This document shows positions 35,343-45,767 of a DNA stretch of 64,000 bases, piece by piece (the first letter of the stretch is position 1; each line of letters begins with the position of its first letter). A program made the translations under genes and the position numbers. A model generated the notes under the pieces. It saw only the letters and a list, made by a program, of their open reading frames with translations, was not told where the DNA came from and did not search any database. The stretch covers positions 372,001-436,000 of the forward strand of contig NZ_JACCFK010000002.1 of NCBI RefSeq assembly GCF_013410405.1, written 5' to 3'. Origin of the DNA: Amycolatopsis endophytica (GTDB lineage: Bacteria; Actinomycetota; Actinomycetes; Mycobacteriales; Pseudonocardiaceae).

Positions 35343-35951
35343 CTACCGGACCAGCGGCCGCAGCTGTCCCACCTGATGCGTGGACGTCGGATGCCCCTCG
35401 ATCGCCCGGCGCACCGCGTCCGACACCCCCTCGCCGATCTCGGCCTGGGCCAGGCAACGGTGCGCATCGTGGGCCGACACCGTGCCCAGTTGCACCACCT
35501 GCGTCGGGTGCGACGGCAGCAGCGGGTCCGGCAGGTCGACGCCGCCGAAGGCGTTGCGCACCTCCACCACCGGCGCCCCGTGGGCGAGCAGCCCTTCGAC
35601 CGCACCCATCACCGAGCGCCGGTACTCCTCGTGGATCCACGCCACCAGCAGGTCCGCCTGCCCGCGCAGCGCCGCCTCCGCCTTCGCCGCCAGTTCCCGC
35701 GGCCGGTCCCAGTGCGCCTCGACCCAGGTCGCCTTCCCGTCCGGCCGCGCGCGGCCGGGGCCCCCGCGGTAGGGCCGGTGCCCGGGCCGCCGCAGCGAGC
35801 GCAATGCCGCCGCGCCCGGCCGCACCTCGGTGTCCAGCGGGTGGTACCGGCGGCACGGCAGCACCACGTGCCAGCCCTCCCGCGTCAGGTTCTCCGCGAT
35901 CCCGGCCAGCATTCCCGTACCCGCCAGGATCAGTGCCTTCCTGCCAGCCAT
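35343..35951 (-). CDS. NAD(P)-binding SDR-like protein of unknown role
   Basis: This 202-residue protein starts MAGRKALILAGTGMLAGIAE, in which GTGMLAG is a Rossmann dinucleotide-binding loop. It lacks a clear YxxxK. Later segments such as DLLVAWIHEEYRRSVMGAVE and VVQLGTVSAHDA resemble small short-chain-dehydrogenase-like proteins of Gram-positive bacteria. It may bind a cofactor without catalysing a standard reaction. A 199-base gap to the sigma factor shows no gene. Confidence 0.65.
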   Translation of the reverse strand: MAGRKALILAGTGMLAGIAENLTREGWHVVLPCRRYHPLDTEVRPGAAALRSLRRPGHRPYRGGPGRARPDGKATWVEAHWDRPRELAAKAEAALRGQADLLVAWIHEEYRRSVMGAVEGLLAHGAPVVEVRNAFGGVDLPDPLLPSHPTQVVQLGTVSAHDAHRCLAQAEIGEGVSDAVRRAIEGHPTSTHQVGQLRPLVR

Positions 35952-36038
35952 GACCTCACGCTACCTGCCGGTTCCGGGCACGGCAGTGCTCTCAACGTGT
36001 CCTTTTCGCCCGGATCGGCCCACCGGAGCCGGGAACCG

Positions 36039-36470
36039 TCACGCCCAGTCCTTACCGGGGTCGAACTCGTGACGCTGCGTGAGGCTGAACCAGTTCCCCG
36101 AATCGTCGCGGAACACCGCCTCCACCCCGTACGGCCGCTCGGCAGGCTCCTGCAGGAAGGTGACGCCGCGCGCGGACAGTTCGGCGTGTGCCTCGCGACA
36201 GTCGCGGGTCTGCCACACGCCCCCGCCGAGCGCGCCCTTGGCCACCAGCTCCCGGATCTGCTTCTCGGTCTCCGCGTCGTGCTGCGGCGGCCCCGGCTTC
36301 ATGAGGATGAAGTCGAGGCCGGGCTGCCCGGGCGGGCCCACGGTGAGCCAGCGGAAGTCACCCAGCCGCAGATCCTGCCGCAGCTCGAAACCCAGCTTCT
36401 CGGTGTAGAACGCCTTCGCCGAATCCTGGTCCAGCACGTAGACGCTGGAGTGGGACAGTCCCGTGATCAT
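36039..36470 (-). CDS. VOC family (glyoxalase-fold) protein
   Basis: This 143-residue protein has the VOC fold, with SVYVLDQDSAKAFYTEKLGF near residue 8, WLTVGPPGQPGLDFILM near 41 and EAVFRDDSGNWFSLTQR near 116. Metal-binding positions are partly visible (histidine in GLSHSSVY, glutamate in VEAVFRDD). Members act in glyoxal detoxification, antibiotic resistance or dioxygenation. It is followed upstream by an AraC-type gene in a short operon, a frequent pairing in actinomycetes. Confidence 0.87.
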   Translation of the reverse strand: MITGLSHSSVYVLDQDSAKAFYTEKLGFELRQDLRLGDFRWLTVGPPGQPGLDFILMKPGPPQHDAETEKQIRELVAKGALGGGVWQTRDCREAHAELSARGVTFLQEPAERPYGVEAVFRDDSGNWFSLTQRHEFDPGKDWA

Positions 36471-36501
36471 CGCGAACCTCCTGTGGTCGATGGCCGGGAC
36501 G

Positions 36502-36942
36502 CTACGGGCCGGCGGCGTCCCCCGGCTTCTCCGATCGTGCGGTTTCCGGCGAGGGCCGCGTCCACATCATCAGGTAGCAGCCCGGCACCGGCGGTGGGCC
36601 TTCGGAACGCATCCGCGCGCGGTAGCGGCTGGGTGACTCGCCGGTGATCTCGGCGAAGCGGCGGCTGAACGTGCCCAGGCTGGTAAACCCGACGGCCAGG
36701 CACACCTCGGTGACCGTCAGGTTCGCCGAGCGCAGCAGGTCCTGCGCCCGCTCGATGCGCCGCCGCGTCAGGTATGCCTTCGGGCTCTCCCCGTACGCGG
36801 CGGCGAACGAGCGGGTGAAGTGGTAGCGCGAACAGCAGGCGACGGCGGCGAGCGCGTCCACGTCGAGCGGCTCGGCGTAGTGCGCGTCCATCCAGTCCTT
36901 GGCGCGGCGGACCTGCGCCACCACCGCCGCCCTGTCGCTCAT
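36502..36942 (-). CDS. AraC-type regulator (short)
   Basis: This 146-residue protein consists mostly of two AraC helix-turn-helix motifs at residues about 15-115, with LDVDALAAVACCSRYHFTRS and VCLAVGFTSLGTFSRRFAEI. The usual sensory domain is missing, as in small MarA/SoxS-like regulators. It probably activates the adjacent VOC gene and itself. Its start lies five bases after the polA stop. Confidence 0.85.
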   Translation of the reverse strand: MSDRAAVVAQVRRAKDWMDAHYAEPLDVDALAAVACCSRYHFTRSFAAAYGESPKAYLTRRRIERAQDLLRSANLTVTEVCLAVGFTSLGTFSRRFAEITGESPSRYRARMRSEGPPPVPGCYLMMWTRPSPETARSEKPGDAAGP

Positions 36943-36946
36943 GGTG

Positions 36947-39682
36947 TCAGTGCGCCGCCTCGTTCCAGGAGCGCCCGAACCCGACGGAGACCTCCAGCGG
37001 CACCGCCAGCTCGTAGGCCGCGCCCATTTCGCGCCGCACCAGCGCCTCGACCTGGTCCCGCTCCCCCTCGCTCACCTCGAGGACCAGTTCGTCGTGCACC
37101 TGCAGCAGCACCCGCGACGACAGCCCGGACTCCGCGAGCGCCCGGTACACGCCGATCATGGCGACCTTGATGATGTCAGCGGCACTGCCCTGGATGGGCG
37201 CGTTGAGCGCCATCCGCTCGGCCATCTCGCGGCGCTGCCGGTTGTCGCTGTTGAGGTCGGGCAGGTAGCGGCGCCTGCCGAAGATCGTCTCGGTGTAGCC
37301 GACCTTCCCGGCCTCGATCACGACGCTCTGCAGGTAGTCGCGCACGCCGCCGAACCGGGCGAAGTACTCGTCCATCAGCCCGCGCGCCTCCTCGGTGGAG
37401 ATCCGCAGCTGCTGCGACAGACCGTAGGCCGACAGCCCGTAGGCGAGGCCGTAGTTCATCGCCTTGATCTTCGCCCGCTGCGGCGGCGTGACGTCGGCCG
37501 GATCGACGGAGAACACCCGCGCCGCGGTGGCGGCGTGGAAGTCGAAACCGGACTGGAACGCCTCGATCAGCGCGGCGTCCTCCGACAGGTGCGCCATGAT
37601 CCGCATCTCGATCTGGCTGTAGTCCGCGGTGAGCAGCTCCGCGTACCCGTCGCCGACGACGAAGGCGTCGCGGATGCGGCGGCCCTCCTCGGTGCGGATC
37701 GGGATGTTCTGCAGGTTCGGGTCCACAGAGGACAGACGGCCGGTGGCCGCGATCGTCTGGTGCAGCGTGGTGTGGATCCGGCCGTCGTCGGCGACCGACT
37801 TGAGCAGGCCCTCGACCGTGCTCTTGAGCCGGGTGGCGTCCCGGTGCTCCAGCAGGTGCTGCAGAAACGGGTGCTCGGTCTTCTCGAACAGCGTCTGCAG
37901 CGCCTCGGCGTCGGTGGTGTAGCCGGTCTTCGTGCGCTTGGTTTTCGGCATGCCCAGCTCGTCGAACAGCACGACCTGCAGCTGTTTGGGCGAACCGAGG
38001 TTGACCTGCTTGCCGATGACGCCGTAGGCGGCTTCGGCGGCCTGCTTGACACGGGCGCCGTAGTGCGCCTCCAGCGCGGTGAGCTGCTCGATGTCGACCG
38101 CCACGCCCGCGGCCTCGACCTCGGCGATGACCTGCAGCAACGGCAGCTCGATCTCGCCGAGGAGCGTGGTGCCGCTGATCTTGTCCAGCTCCTCGCCCAG
38201 CGCCCCGGCGAGCTCGGCCACCGCGCTGGCGCGCACCAGCTCGCCCTGCACCAGCTTCTCGTCGCCGTTGTCGCCGTCGAGCAGGGACAGCTGCCCGTCG
38301 TCGGCGTCGTTGTCGTTGCGCAGCTCGCGCTGCAGGTACCGCAGCACCAGATCATCCAGCTCGAACGATCGCTGCCCCGGCCGCACCAGGTAGGCGGCCA
38401 GCTCGGTGTCCAGGCGCAGCCCCGCCAGCGTCCAGCCACGCGCCCGCAACGCGTGCAGCGGCACTTTCAGCGCGTGGCCCGCCTTGCCGATCTCCGGATC
38501 GGCCAGCCACGCCGTCAGCGCCTGCTCGTCCGCCTCGTCCAAGGTGGTCACGTCGACGTACCCGGCCTCGCCGCCCGGGGCGGCCATCGTGATCGACTGG
38601 ATGTCCGACCGCACCGAGGACCCGGTGGTGCGAAACGCCAGGCCGACCGTCTGTCCCGCCTTGGCGTGCCGCGACAGCCACGCCGCGAGGCCACCGGCAG
38701 GCACCGCGGCACCCCGGACCTCGAACCCGGACTCGGCCTCGGGCTCCGCGCTGGACAGCGTGGCGAACAGCCGGTCGCGCAGGACCCGGAACTCCAGATC
38801 GTCGAAGAGGCGGTGCACCGCGTCGCGGTCCCACGGCTTGAGCGCGAGGTCGTCCGGCACCGCCTCCAGCGGCACGTCCCGCACCAGCTCGGTGAGCTGC
38901 CGGTTGAGCATCACCGAATCCAGGTGGGCCCGCAGCGCGTCACCGACCTTGCCCTTGACCTCGTCGACGCGGTCGATCAGCTCGTTCAGCGATCCGAACT
39001 GCTGGATCCACTTGGTCGCGGTCTTCTCCCCCACGCCCGGGATGCCGGGCAGGTTGTCCGACGGGTCGCCGCGCAGCGCCGCGAAGTCCGGGTACTGCGA
39101 CGGGGTGAGCCCGTATTTGTCCGACACACCCGCCGGGTCGTACCGAACCAGGTCGGACACGCCCTTGCGCGGGTAGAGCACCGTCACCGCGTCGGACACC
39201 AGCTGCAGCGCGTCCCGGTCGCCGGTGCAGATCAGGACCTGGTATTCCCCCGCCGTCGCCTGCGTGGTGAGCGTGGCGATGATGTCGTCGGCCTCGTAGT
39301 TGTCCTTGGTCAGCACCGGGATGCCGAGCACCCCGAGCACGTCCTTGACCAGGTCGACCTGGCCCTTGAACTCGTCCGGCGTGGTGGTGCGCGTGGCCTT
39401 GTAGTCGGCGAAGGTCTCCGAGCGGAACGTCTTGCGTGACACGTCGAACGCCACCGCGAGGTGGGTGGGCTGCTCGTCGCGCAGCAGGTTGATCAGCATC
39501 GAGGTGAACCCGAACACCGCGTTGGTGACCTGGCCGGTCGAGGTCTTGAACCGGTCCGCCGGGACGGCGAAGAAGGCGCGGTAGGCCATCGAATGACCGT
39601 CGATCAGCAACAGCCGCGGCCGTCCTTCGGCGGGCGCGGTGGCTGTGGCGTTGGCTACTGGCTGGTTCTGACTGGGGCTCAC
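36947..39682 (-). CDS. polA: DNA polymerase I
   Basis: The 911-residue enzyme repairs DNA and removes Okazaki primers. It has an N-terminal 5'-nuclease domain, including LLIDGHSMAYRAFFA and later GVGEKTATKWIQQFG. A degenerate 3'-5' exonuclease domain follows, and then the polymerase domain with motif A (LTADYSQIEMRIMAHLS), motif B (KIKAMNYGLAYGLSAYGL) and motif C (LLQVHDELVLEV). The GTG start at 39682 gives the normal length; an open stretch up to 39916 is non-coding. It is divergent from a thioesterase gene. Confidence 0.97.
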   Translation of the reverse strand: MSPSQNQPVANATATAPAEGRPRLLLIDGHSMAYRAFFAVPADRFKTSTGQVTNAVFGFTSMLINLLRDEQPTHLAVAFDVSRKTFRSETFADYKATRTTTPDEFKGQVDLVKDVLGVLGIPVLTKDNYEADDIIATLTTQATAGEYQVLICTGDRDALQLVSDAVTVLYPRKGVSDLVRYDPAGVSDKYGLTPSQYPDFAALRGDPSDNLPGIPGVGEKTATKWIQQFGSLNELIDRVDEVKGKVGDALRAHLDSVMLNRQLTELVRDVPLEAVPDDLALKPWDRDAVHRLFDDLEFRVLRDRLFATLSSAEPEAESGFEVRGAAVPAGGLAAWLSRHAKAGQTVGLAFRTTGSSVRSDIQSITMAAPGGEAGYVDVTTLDEADEQALTAWLADPEIGKAGHALKVPLHALRARGWTLAGLRLDTELAAYLVRPGQRSFELDDLVLRYLQRELRNDNDADDGQLSLLDGDNGDEKLVQGELVRASAVAELAGALGEELDKISGTTLLGEIELPLLQVIAEVEAAGVAVDIEQLTALEAHYGARVKQAAEAAYGVIGKQVNLGSPKQLQVVLFDELGMPKTKRTKTGYTTDAEALQTLFEKTEHPFLQHLLEHRDATRLKSTVEGLLKSVADDGRIHTTLHQTIAATGRLSSVDPNLQNIPIRTEEGRRIRDAFVVGDGYAELLTADYSQIEMRIMAHLSEDAALIEAFQSGFDFHAATAARVFSVDPADVTPPQRAKIKAMNYGLAYGLSAYGLSQQLRISTEEARGLMDEYFARFGGVRDYLQSVVIEAGKVGYTETIFGRRRYLPDLNSDNRQRREMAERMALNAPIQGSAADIIKVAMIGVYRALAESGLSSRVLLQVHDELVLEVSEGERDQVEALVRREMGAAYELAVPLEVSVGFGRSWNEAAH

Positions 39683-39767
39683 GGGTGCGAGTCTAGGGTG
39701 GGCCACCGACAGAACCGCGCGAGCGGTCGACCCGCCCCGCCGCCGTCTCACCGAGGAGTCACCCGCG

Positions 39768-40211
39768 TTGTCCGAGAACCTCACCGAAGCCATCCGCGAG
39801 CAGCTCGCGGGCATCGACCCGCGCGTCGCGGAGCAGCAGCTCAACGCCAAGCTGGGCATCGAGTTCGTCGAACTCACGGCGGAGCGGGTGGTCGGGACGA
39901 TGCCGGTCGAGGGCAACCTGCAGCCCTACGGCCTGCTGCACGGCGGCGCCAACGCGGTGCTGGCCGAGGCGCTGGGCTCCACGGTGGCCGCGCTCAACGC
40001 CGGCGCGGACAAGGCCGCGCTCGGGTTCGAACTGTCCTGCACCCACCACCGCGCGGCGCGAGAGGGCCTGGTCACGGGCGTGGCGACGCCGCTGCACGTG
40101 GGACGCGGCACCATCACCGCCGAAATCGTGCTGACCGACGCCCAGGGCCGCCGGACCTGCACCGCGCGCCTGAGCTGCCTGGTCCGCGACGCCGCCCCCG
40201 GCGCCCGCTGA
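39768..40211 (+). CDS. Hotdog-fold thioesterase
   Basis: This 147-residue protein has the hotdog fold of the PaaI/YbdB/MenI group. The helix motif LQPYGLLHGGANAVLAEALG near residue 53 contains a glutamate that is the expected catalytic residue. It cleaves an acyl- or aryl-CoA thioester. I chose the TTG at 39768 as the start because GAGGAG lies 10 bases upstream and no better start is in frame. It is divergent from polA. Confidence 0.88.
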   Translation: MSENLTEAIREQLAGIDPRVAEQQLNAKLGIEFVELTAERVVGTMPVEGNLQPYGLLHGGANAVLAEALGSTVAALNAGADKAALGFELSCTHHRAAREGLVTGVATPLHVGRGTITAEIVLTDAQGRRTCTARLSCLVRDAAPGAR

Positions 40212-40224
40212 CCCCACGCGAAAA

Positions 40225-40261
40225 GGGCCTCGGCGCGACCGAAGTGATCGCGCCGGGGCCC
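40225..40261. terminator. Hairpin terminator downstream of thioesterase
   Basis: Arms GGGCCTCGGCGCGA and TCGCGCCGGGGCCC pair with one G-U wobble around a 9-base loop, 14 bases after the thioesterase stop. It can also serve the livF transcript from the other side, although the repeat array lies between them. Confidence 0.75.
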
Positions 40262-40347
40262 TGTCCGTTCCAGGTCCTGCACCGAAGTCGCGGAACGGGG
40301 ATGCCGGCCGGGTTGCCGCTACGCGGGGCTGCTTGCGGCGAAACCTC

Positions 40348-40410
40348 CGGCGGGTCCCACGTTCTCGTGCGTGAGTTCTGCGCTCCGGTCGCCGAGTTCC
40401 ACGCCCGGCG
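40348..40410. repeat. Three-unit 21-bp repeat (family B) between convergent genes
   Basis: Three diverged units show a period of 21, with GTC/GTT cores at 40354, 40375 and 40396, and sequence such as GTGCGTGAGTTCTGCGCTCC. They relate to the two-unit array at 8852. The array lies between a thioesterase (plus) and livF (minus), in a 261-base gap that otherwise contains only the terminator. Confidence 0.6.
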
Positions 40411-40472
40411 AGTGCGGCCGGGCCGACGCCGCGTCCCGAGCAACTTCGAACCCACGACCACAGTCCACCCGA

Positions 40473-41186
40473 TCAGGCGACGCCCAGGTATGCCTCCTTG
40501 ATCGCGTCGTCGGCGAGCAGTTCGCGGCCGGTCCCGGATTTGGTGATCCGGCCCGTCTCCAGCACATAGGCGCGGTGGGCGCGGGAGAGCGCCTGCTGCG
40601 CGTTCTGCTCCACCAGCAGCACCGTCGTGCCCTGGTTGTTGATCTCGGTGACGATCCGGAAGATCTGCTGGATGAACTGCGGCGCGAGCCCCATCGAAGG
40701 TTCGTCGAGCAGCAGCAGCCGCGGCTTGGCCATCAGCGCCCGCCCCATCGCCAGCATCTGCTGCTCGCCACCGGAGAGGGTGCCACCGGCCTGCGTGCGC
40801 CGCTCCGCCAGCCGCGGGAACAGGTCGAACACCCGGTCCAGGTCGGGCCCCAGGTTCTTGCGGTCCTTGCGGGCGTAGGCACCCATGTCCAGGTTCTCGG
40901 CCACCGTCATGCCCGGGAACACCCCGCGCCCCTCGGGCACCTGCGAAATCCCCCGGACCACCCGCAGGTCGGCCCGCAGCTTCGTGATGTCCTCACCGGC
41001 GAAGGCGATCCGGCCGGCCGACAGCGGGCGGATGCCGGAGATCGCCCGCATCGTGGTGCTCTTGCCCGCCCCGTTGGCGCCGATGAGGGCGACGATCTCG
41101 CCCTCCTCGACGGTCAGCGACAGCTCCGAGACCGCCTGGATCCGTCCGTAGTGGACGGAGACTGCGTCGAGCTCAAGCAGCGTCAT
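40473..41186 (-). CDS. livF: Branched-chain amino acid ABC transporter ATPase LivF
   Basis: This 237-residue ATPase has IGANGAGKSTTMRAI (Walker A), the signature GTLSGGEQQMLAMGRAL and LLLLDEPSMGLAP, typical of LivF. It pairs with LivG to power uptake through LivH and LivM. The start overlaps the livG end by 14 bases. The ligand could be a branched-chain amino acid or an aromatic compound, as many such systems vary in substrate. Confidence 0.93.
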   Translation of the reverse strand: MTLLELDAVSVHYGRIQAVSELSLTVEEGEIVALIGANGAGKSTTMRAISGIRPLSAGRIAFAGEDITKLRADLRVVRGISQVPEGRGVFPGMTVAENLDMGAYARKDRKNLGPDLDRVFDLFPRLAERRTQAGGTLSGGEQQMLAMGRALMAKPRLLLLDEPSMGLAPQFIQQIFRIVTEINNQGTTVLLVEQNAQQALSRAHRAYVLETGRITKSGTGRELLADDAIKEAYLGVA

Positions 41187-42086
41187 CGTCGGGCACCCCC
41201 AGGTAGGCGGCGATCACAGCGGGGTTCTCCCTGATCTCGGACGGCAGTCCGTCGGCGATCTTCTTGCCGAACTCCAGTACGACGATCCGGTCGGTCACGC
41301 CCATGACCAGCTTCATGTCGTGCTCGATCAGCAAGACCGTGTAGCCGTCGTCGCGGATCTTGCGGATCAGCCCCATGAGCTCGTCCTTCTCCGCCGGGTT
41401 GAACCCGGCGGCCGGCTCGTCCAGGCACAGCAGCTTCGGCTCGGTGGCCATCGCCCGCGCGATCTCCAGGCGCCGCTGGTAGCCGTACGGGAGGTTCTTG
41501 GCCTTGTCCGCCGCGCGGTCGGCGATACCGACGAACTCCAGCAGCGCCATCGCCCGCTCCACCGCCGTCTTCTCCTCGCGGTGGTGCCGCGGCAGCCGCA
41601 GCAGCGCACCGACGACGCTGGTCCGGTGACGGGCGTCGGTGCCCACGACCACGTTCTCCAGCGCGGTCATCTCCCCGAAGAGCCGGATGTTCTGGAAGGT
41701 ACGGGCGATGCCGCGCTGCGTGATCTGGTGCCGGGACGCCTTGCCCAGCGGGCGGTCCTCCAGCAGCACCTGTCCCGACGTCGGCCGGTAGACGCCCGTC
41801 ATCGCGTTGAAGCACGTCGTCTTGCCCGCGCCGTTCGGCCCGATCAGGCCGAGGATCTCGCCGCGGCGGATGCCGAAGGACACCGAGTCCAGCGCGGTCA
41901 GGCCGCCGAACTTCAACGTCACGTCCCTCAGTTCCAGCAGGGTCTGGCCGACCTCGACGTCGATGTCCCGGTCGACCGTGACGGCCTCGGCGACCTCGGC
42001 CTCGTGCTCGGCGCGCTCCGCCGCGCTCATCCGCGCGACCTCGGCGACCAGACCGCCCTCGACCGGCGCCTCCTCGTGGGGATGGC

Positions 42087-42090
<4 letters not shown>
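41173..42090 (-). CDS. livG: Branched-chain amino acid ABC transporter ATPase LivG
   Basis: This 305-residue ATPase has [35 protein letters not shown] and [19 protein letters not shown], as in LivG. An N-terminal extension of about 50 residues, rich in glutamate and alanine, precedes the ABC domain and is unusual for LivG. The ATG at 42090 follows a GGAGG-like site, but an internal start before [13 protein letters not shown] would give the normal length. It overlaps the livM stop by four bases. Confidence 0.9.
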
Positions 42091-43195
<1,105 letters not shown>

Positions 43196-43199
<4 letters not shown>

Positions 43200-44191
43200 A
43201 CCCGCGCCTTCCCGAGCGACTCGCCGAGGATGCCGGTCGGCCGGAACATCAGGACGACGATCAGCACGACGAACGCCACGATGTCCTTCCACTCGCCACC
43301 GAACAGCGACTGCCCGTAGTTCTCCACGAGCCCCAGCAGGAACCCGCCGACCAGCGCGCCGCGCAGGTTGCCGATCCCGCCGAGCACGGCGGCCGTGAAC
43401 GCCTTGATGCCGAGCAGGAATCCGCCGTTGTAGATGGCGCCCTGCGGGATGCGCATCATGTAGAACAACGCGGCGGCGCCGGCGAGCAGCCCGCCGACGA
43501 GGAACGTGATGACGATGACCCGTTCCTTGTTCACCCCCATCAGCGTCGCGGTGTCCGGGTCCTGGGCCACCGCGCGGATGCCGCGCCCCAGGCGCGTCCG
43601 GTTGATGAAGTAGTCGGCGATGAACCACAGCAGCACCGCCGCCACGAACAGGATGACGTGGATGTTGGTGACGGTGGCGTTGAAGATCCGGAACAGCGGT
43701 TCCGGCTGCAGCAGGCGGATCTGGGGCTGCTGGTTGAGCCCGAACACCAGGCGCAGGCCCTGCTGGATGGCGAACGAGGCGCCGATCGCGGTGATCAGGA
43801 AGACCAGGCGGGGGGCATTTCGCTTTCTCAACGGCCGGTAGGCCACGCGTTCCAGCAGCACAGCGGTGCCACCGGAGACCGCCATCGCCGCGACACACGC
43901 GATGGCGAGGAAAAGGATGATCTCGGCGACCGACAGGACGGGCGTGGCGCCCGCGCGGAAACCGAGACCGTAGAACGTCAGCCAGGTCGCGAACGCGCCG
44001 ACGACGAACACCTCGGAGTGGGCGAAGTTGATGAGCTTGAGCACGCCGTAGACGAGCGTGTAGCCCAGGGCCACGAGGGCGTAGATACCGCCGAGCGCGA
44101 GGCCGTCGACGGTGTTGTTCCAGAACTGCTCCGCCAGGCCGGCCACATCGAAGGAGATCCAGGGCTCGGACTGCGCGAGGAATGGGGTCAT
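43196..44191 (-). CDS. livH: Branched-chain amino acid ABC permease LivH
   Basis: This permease of about 331 residues contains LALGGIYALVALGYTLVYGV and KLINFAHSEVFVVGAF, classic LivH sequences, followed by further membrane segments. The ATG at 44191 is preferred, but a TTG at 44203 gives four more residues. A perfect 16-bp stem hairpin lies between this gene and livK, so the permease genes are probably read at a lower level than the binding protein. Confidence 0.92.
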
Positions 44192-44228
44192 CGCGGGGTA
44201 CAAGGATTCACTCTATTCCCGGGTATGG

Positions 44229-44268
44229 ATCGGGCATGCACGCGACGGTCGGCCGCGTGCATGCCCGA
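44229..44268. terminator. Partial terminator between livK and livH
   Basis: Perfect 16-bp arms, ATCGGGCATGCACGCG and its complement, flank an 8-base loop in the gap between livK and livH. A hairpin here can stop or stabilise most livK transcripts and allow reduced expression of livHMGF, which is a common way to make more binding protein. Confidence 0.75.
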
Positions 44269-44281
44269 TTGCTCGCCTGCG

Positions 44282-45484
44282 TCAGCTGATCTGGCCGTTG
44301 TTGACGATCTTGCCGTTTTCGACGCGGTAGCTCCACACCGGAGTGTCCGAGAGCTCGCCCTTGTCGTTCCACTTGAACTTCTTGGTCAGGCCCTGACCGT
44401 CGTAGTTCTTGACGAAGTCCAGCAGGCCCGCGCGGTCCTTGACCCCGCTGTCGATGCCCTTGAGCAGGATGGTGGTGACGTCGTAGCCCTCGGGCGAGTA
44501 CGTGCCCGGGTCGGCACCCTCGACCTGCTTGAACGCGGCGGTGAAGTCCTTGAAGTTGTCCTCCGGGACGCACGGGCAGGTGAAGTAGGCGTTGTCCGCG
44601 CCCGCACCGGCACCCTTGAGGAACTCGTTGTCCTTCACACCGTCCGGTCCGACGAACTTGGCGGTGACGGCCTTGTCGTTGAGCTGCTGCGCGAACGGTC
44701 CCGCCTCGGGGTAGTAACCCGCGTAGAAGACGACGTCCGGCGCCTCGGTCGAAATCTTGTTGACCACTGCGGAGAAGTCGGTTTGACCGGTCTTCACCTT
44801 GTCCGCGCAGGAGGCCTTCGAGCCCAGCGCGTCCCTGACCTGCGTGGCGAGGCCGGTGCCGTACTCGGTGTCGTCCTCGATGACGCAGACCTTGTTGGCC
44901 TTGAGGGTGTCGGTCATGAACTTCGCCGCCGCCGGGCCCTGGGCGGAATCGTTGCCCATGCCGCGGAAGAAGGTCTTCCACCCGTTGTCGGCCAGCGCCG
45001 GGTTGGTCGCCGACGGGCTGATGGTCACCAGGCCGGCCTGGTTGAACAGGTTGCCCGCGGCCTTGGACTCACCGGAGAACGGCAGGCCCACGACACCGAG
45101 GATGTCGGCCTCGTTGATGACCTGGGTGACGACGCCGGGCGCCTTGTCCGGCTTGCCCTCGGTGTCGAACTGCTTCAGGGTGACCTGGCAGTTCGGGTTG
45201 GCCTCGTTGTGCTGCTTGACCGCCAGATCGGCACCACGCAGGATGTTCTGCCCGAGCGCCGCGCTGGTGCCGTTGATGGTGCCCGCGTACGCGAGGGAAA
45301 CACCCGAGCACACCGCCTGGCCGTCGCCACGCGGGTTCGCCGCGTCGGCGGCCTGTGAAGGCGCCGCCGCCGAGCCCGTGGTGTCGCCCGACGAACCACC
45401 CTCGTCACGCGCCGCGCACGCACCCAGCGCCAGCGTTGCAGCCGCCGCAAGGACGAGGACTCGCGTGAGTCGTGCTCCTGACAC
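44282..45484 (-). CDS. livK: Branched-chain amino acid ABC transporter substrate-binding lipoprotein
   Basis: This 400-residue protein starts at GTG 45484 with GGAGGAACG before it. Its signal segment is LTRVLVLAAAATLALGAC, in which the cysteine is the lipid anchor, so the protein is extracytoplasmic. It has the PBP type 1 fold of LivK/HmgR-type binding proteins, with VSLAYAGTINGTSAALGQNI, FSGESKAAGNLFNQAGLVT and the late PEGYDVTTILLKGI. It captures the ligand for livHMGF. Confidence 0.93.
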   Translation of the reverse strand: MSGARLTRVLVLAAAATLALGACAARDEGGSSGDTTGSAAAPSQAADAANPRGDGQAVCSGVSLAYAGTINGTSAALGQNILRGADLAVKQHNEANPNCQVTLKQFDTEGKPDKAPGVVTQVINEADILGVVGLPFSGESKAAGNLFNQAGLVTISPSATNPALADNGWKTFFRGMGNDSAQGPAAAKFMTDTLKANKVCVIEDDTEYGTGLATQVRDALGSKASCADKVKTGQTDFSAVVNKISTEAPDVVFYAGYYPEAGPFAQQLNDKAVTAKFVGPDGVKDNEFLKGAGAGADNAYFTCPCVPEDNFKDFTAAFKQVEGADPGTYSPEGYDVTTILLKGIDSGVKDRAGLLDFVKNYDGQGLTKKFKWNDKGELSDTPVWSYRVENGKIVNNGQIS

Positions 45485-45641
45485 TCGTTCCTCCAATATC
45501 CAGCCGGCCGCCGACGACGGCCGTCCCTGGCAGGGACCTGATGGGCGCTGAACGTAACCGTCCAACGTGGCGGTGCACAGCGTTATGCGCTGTCTTGTTT
45601 CCACATCGTGACGGGGGTCACCATAGTTCATGCATGATTTA

Positions 45642-45672
45642 CACCCGGTTGCTGGATTGCAACAACCGGGTG
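45642..45672. promoter_or_regulatory. Hairpin or operator upstream of livK
   Basis: Arms CACCCGGTTG and CAACCGGGTG form a perfect 10-bp inverted repeat with an 11-base spacer, in the 283-base gap between livK and pdtaR. It could be a regulator binding site upstream of livK or a weak terminator after pdtaR. No further signal decides between these. Confidence 0.5.
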
Positions 45673-45748
45673 CTAACCATGGGTGACCTCACGCTCAGAT
45701 GAGCAGCGACTTAGCCGCCCAGTGGAGTGGTGTCAGGATTCTGTTTCG

Positions 45749-45766
45749 CCTGCGCGACCGCGCAGG
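45749..45766. terminator. Short hairpin just after pdtaR
   Basis: CCTGCGC and GCGCAGG pair around a GACC loop, immediately downstream of the pdtaR stop codon. The stem is only seven base pairs, so it is a modest terminator. Confidence 0.5.
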
Positions 45767-45767
45767 G

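Noticed and set aside
36899..39439. A long plus-strand frame over polA
   Set aside because: It is antisense to a conserved DNA polymerase I with all motifs; no protein domain is visible in it.
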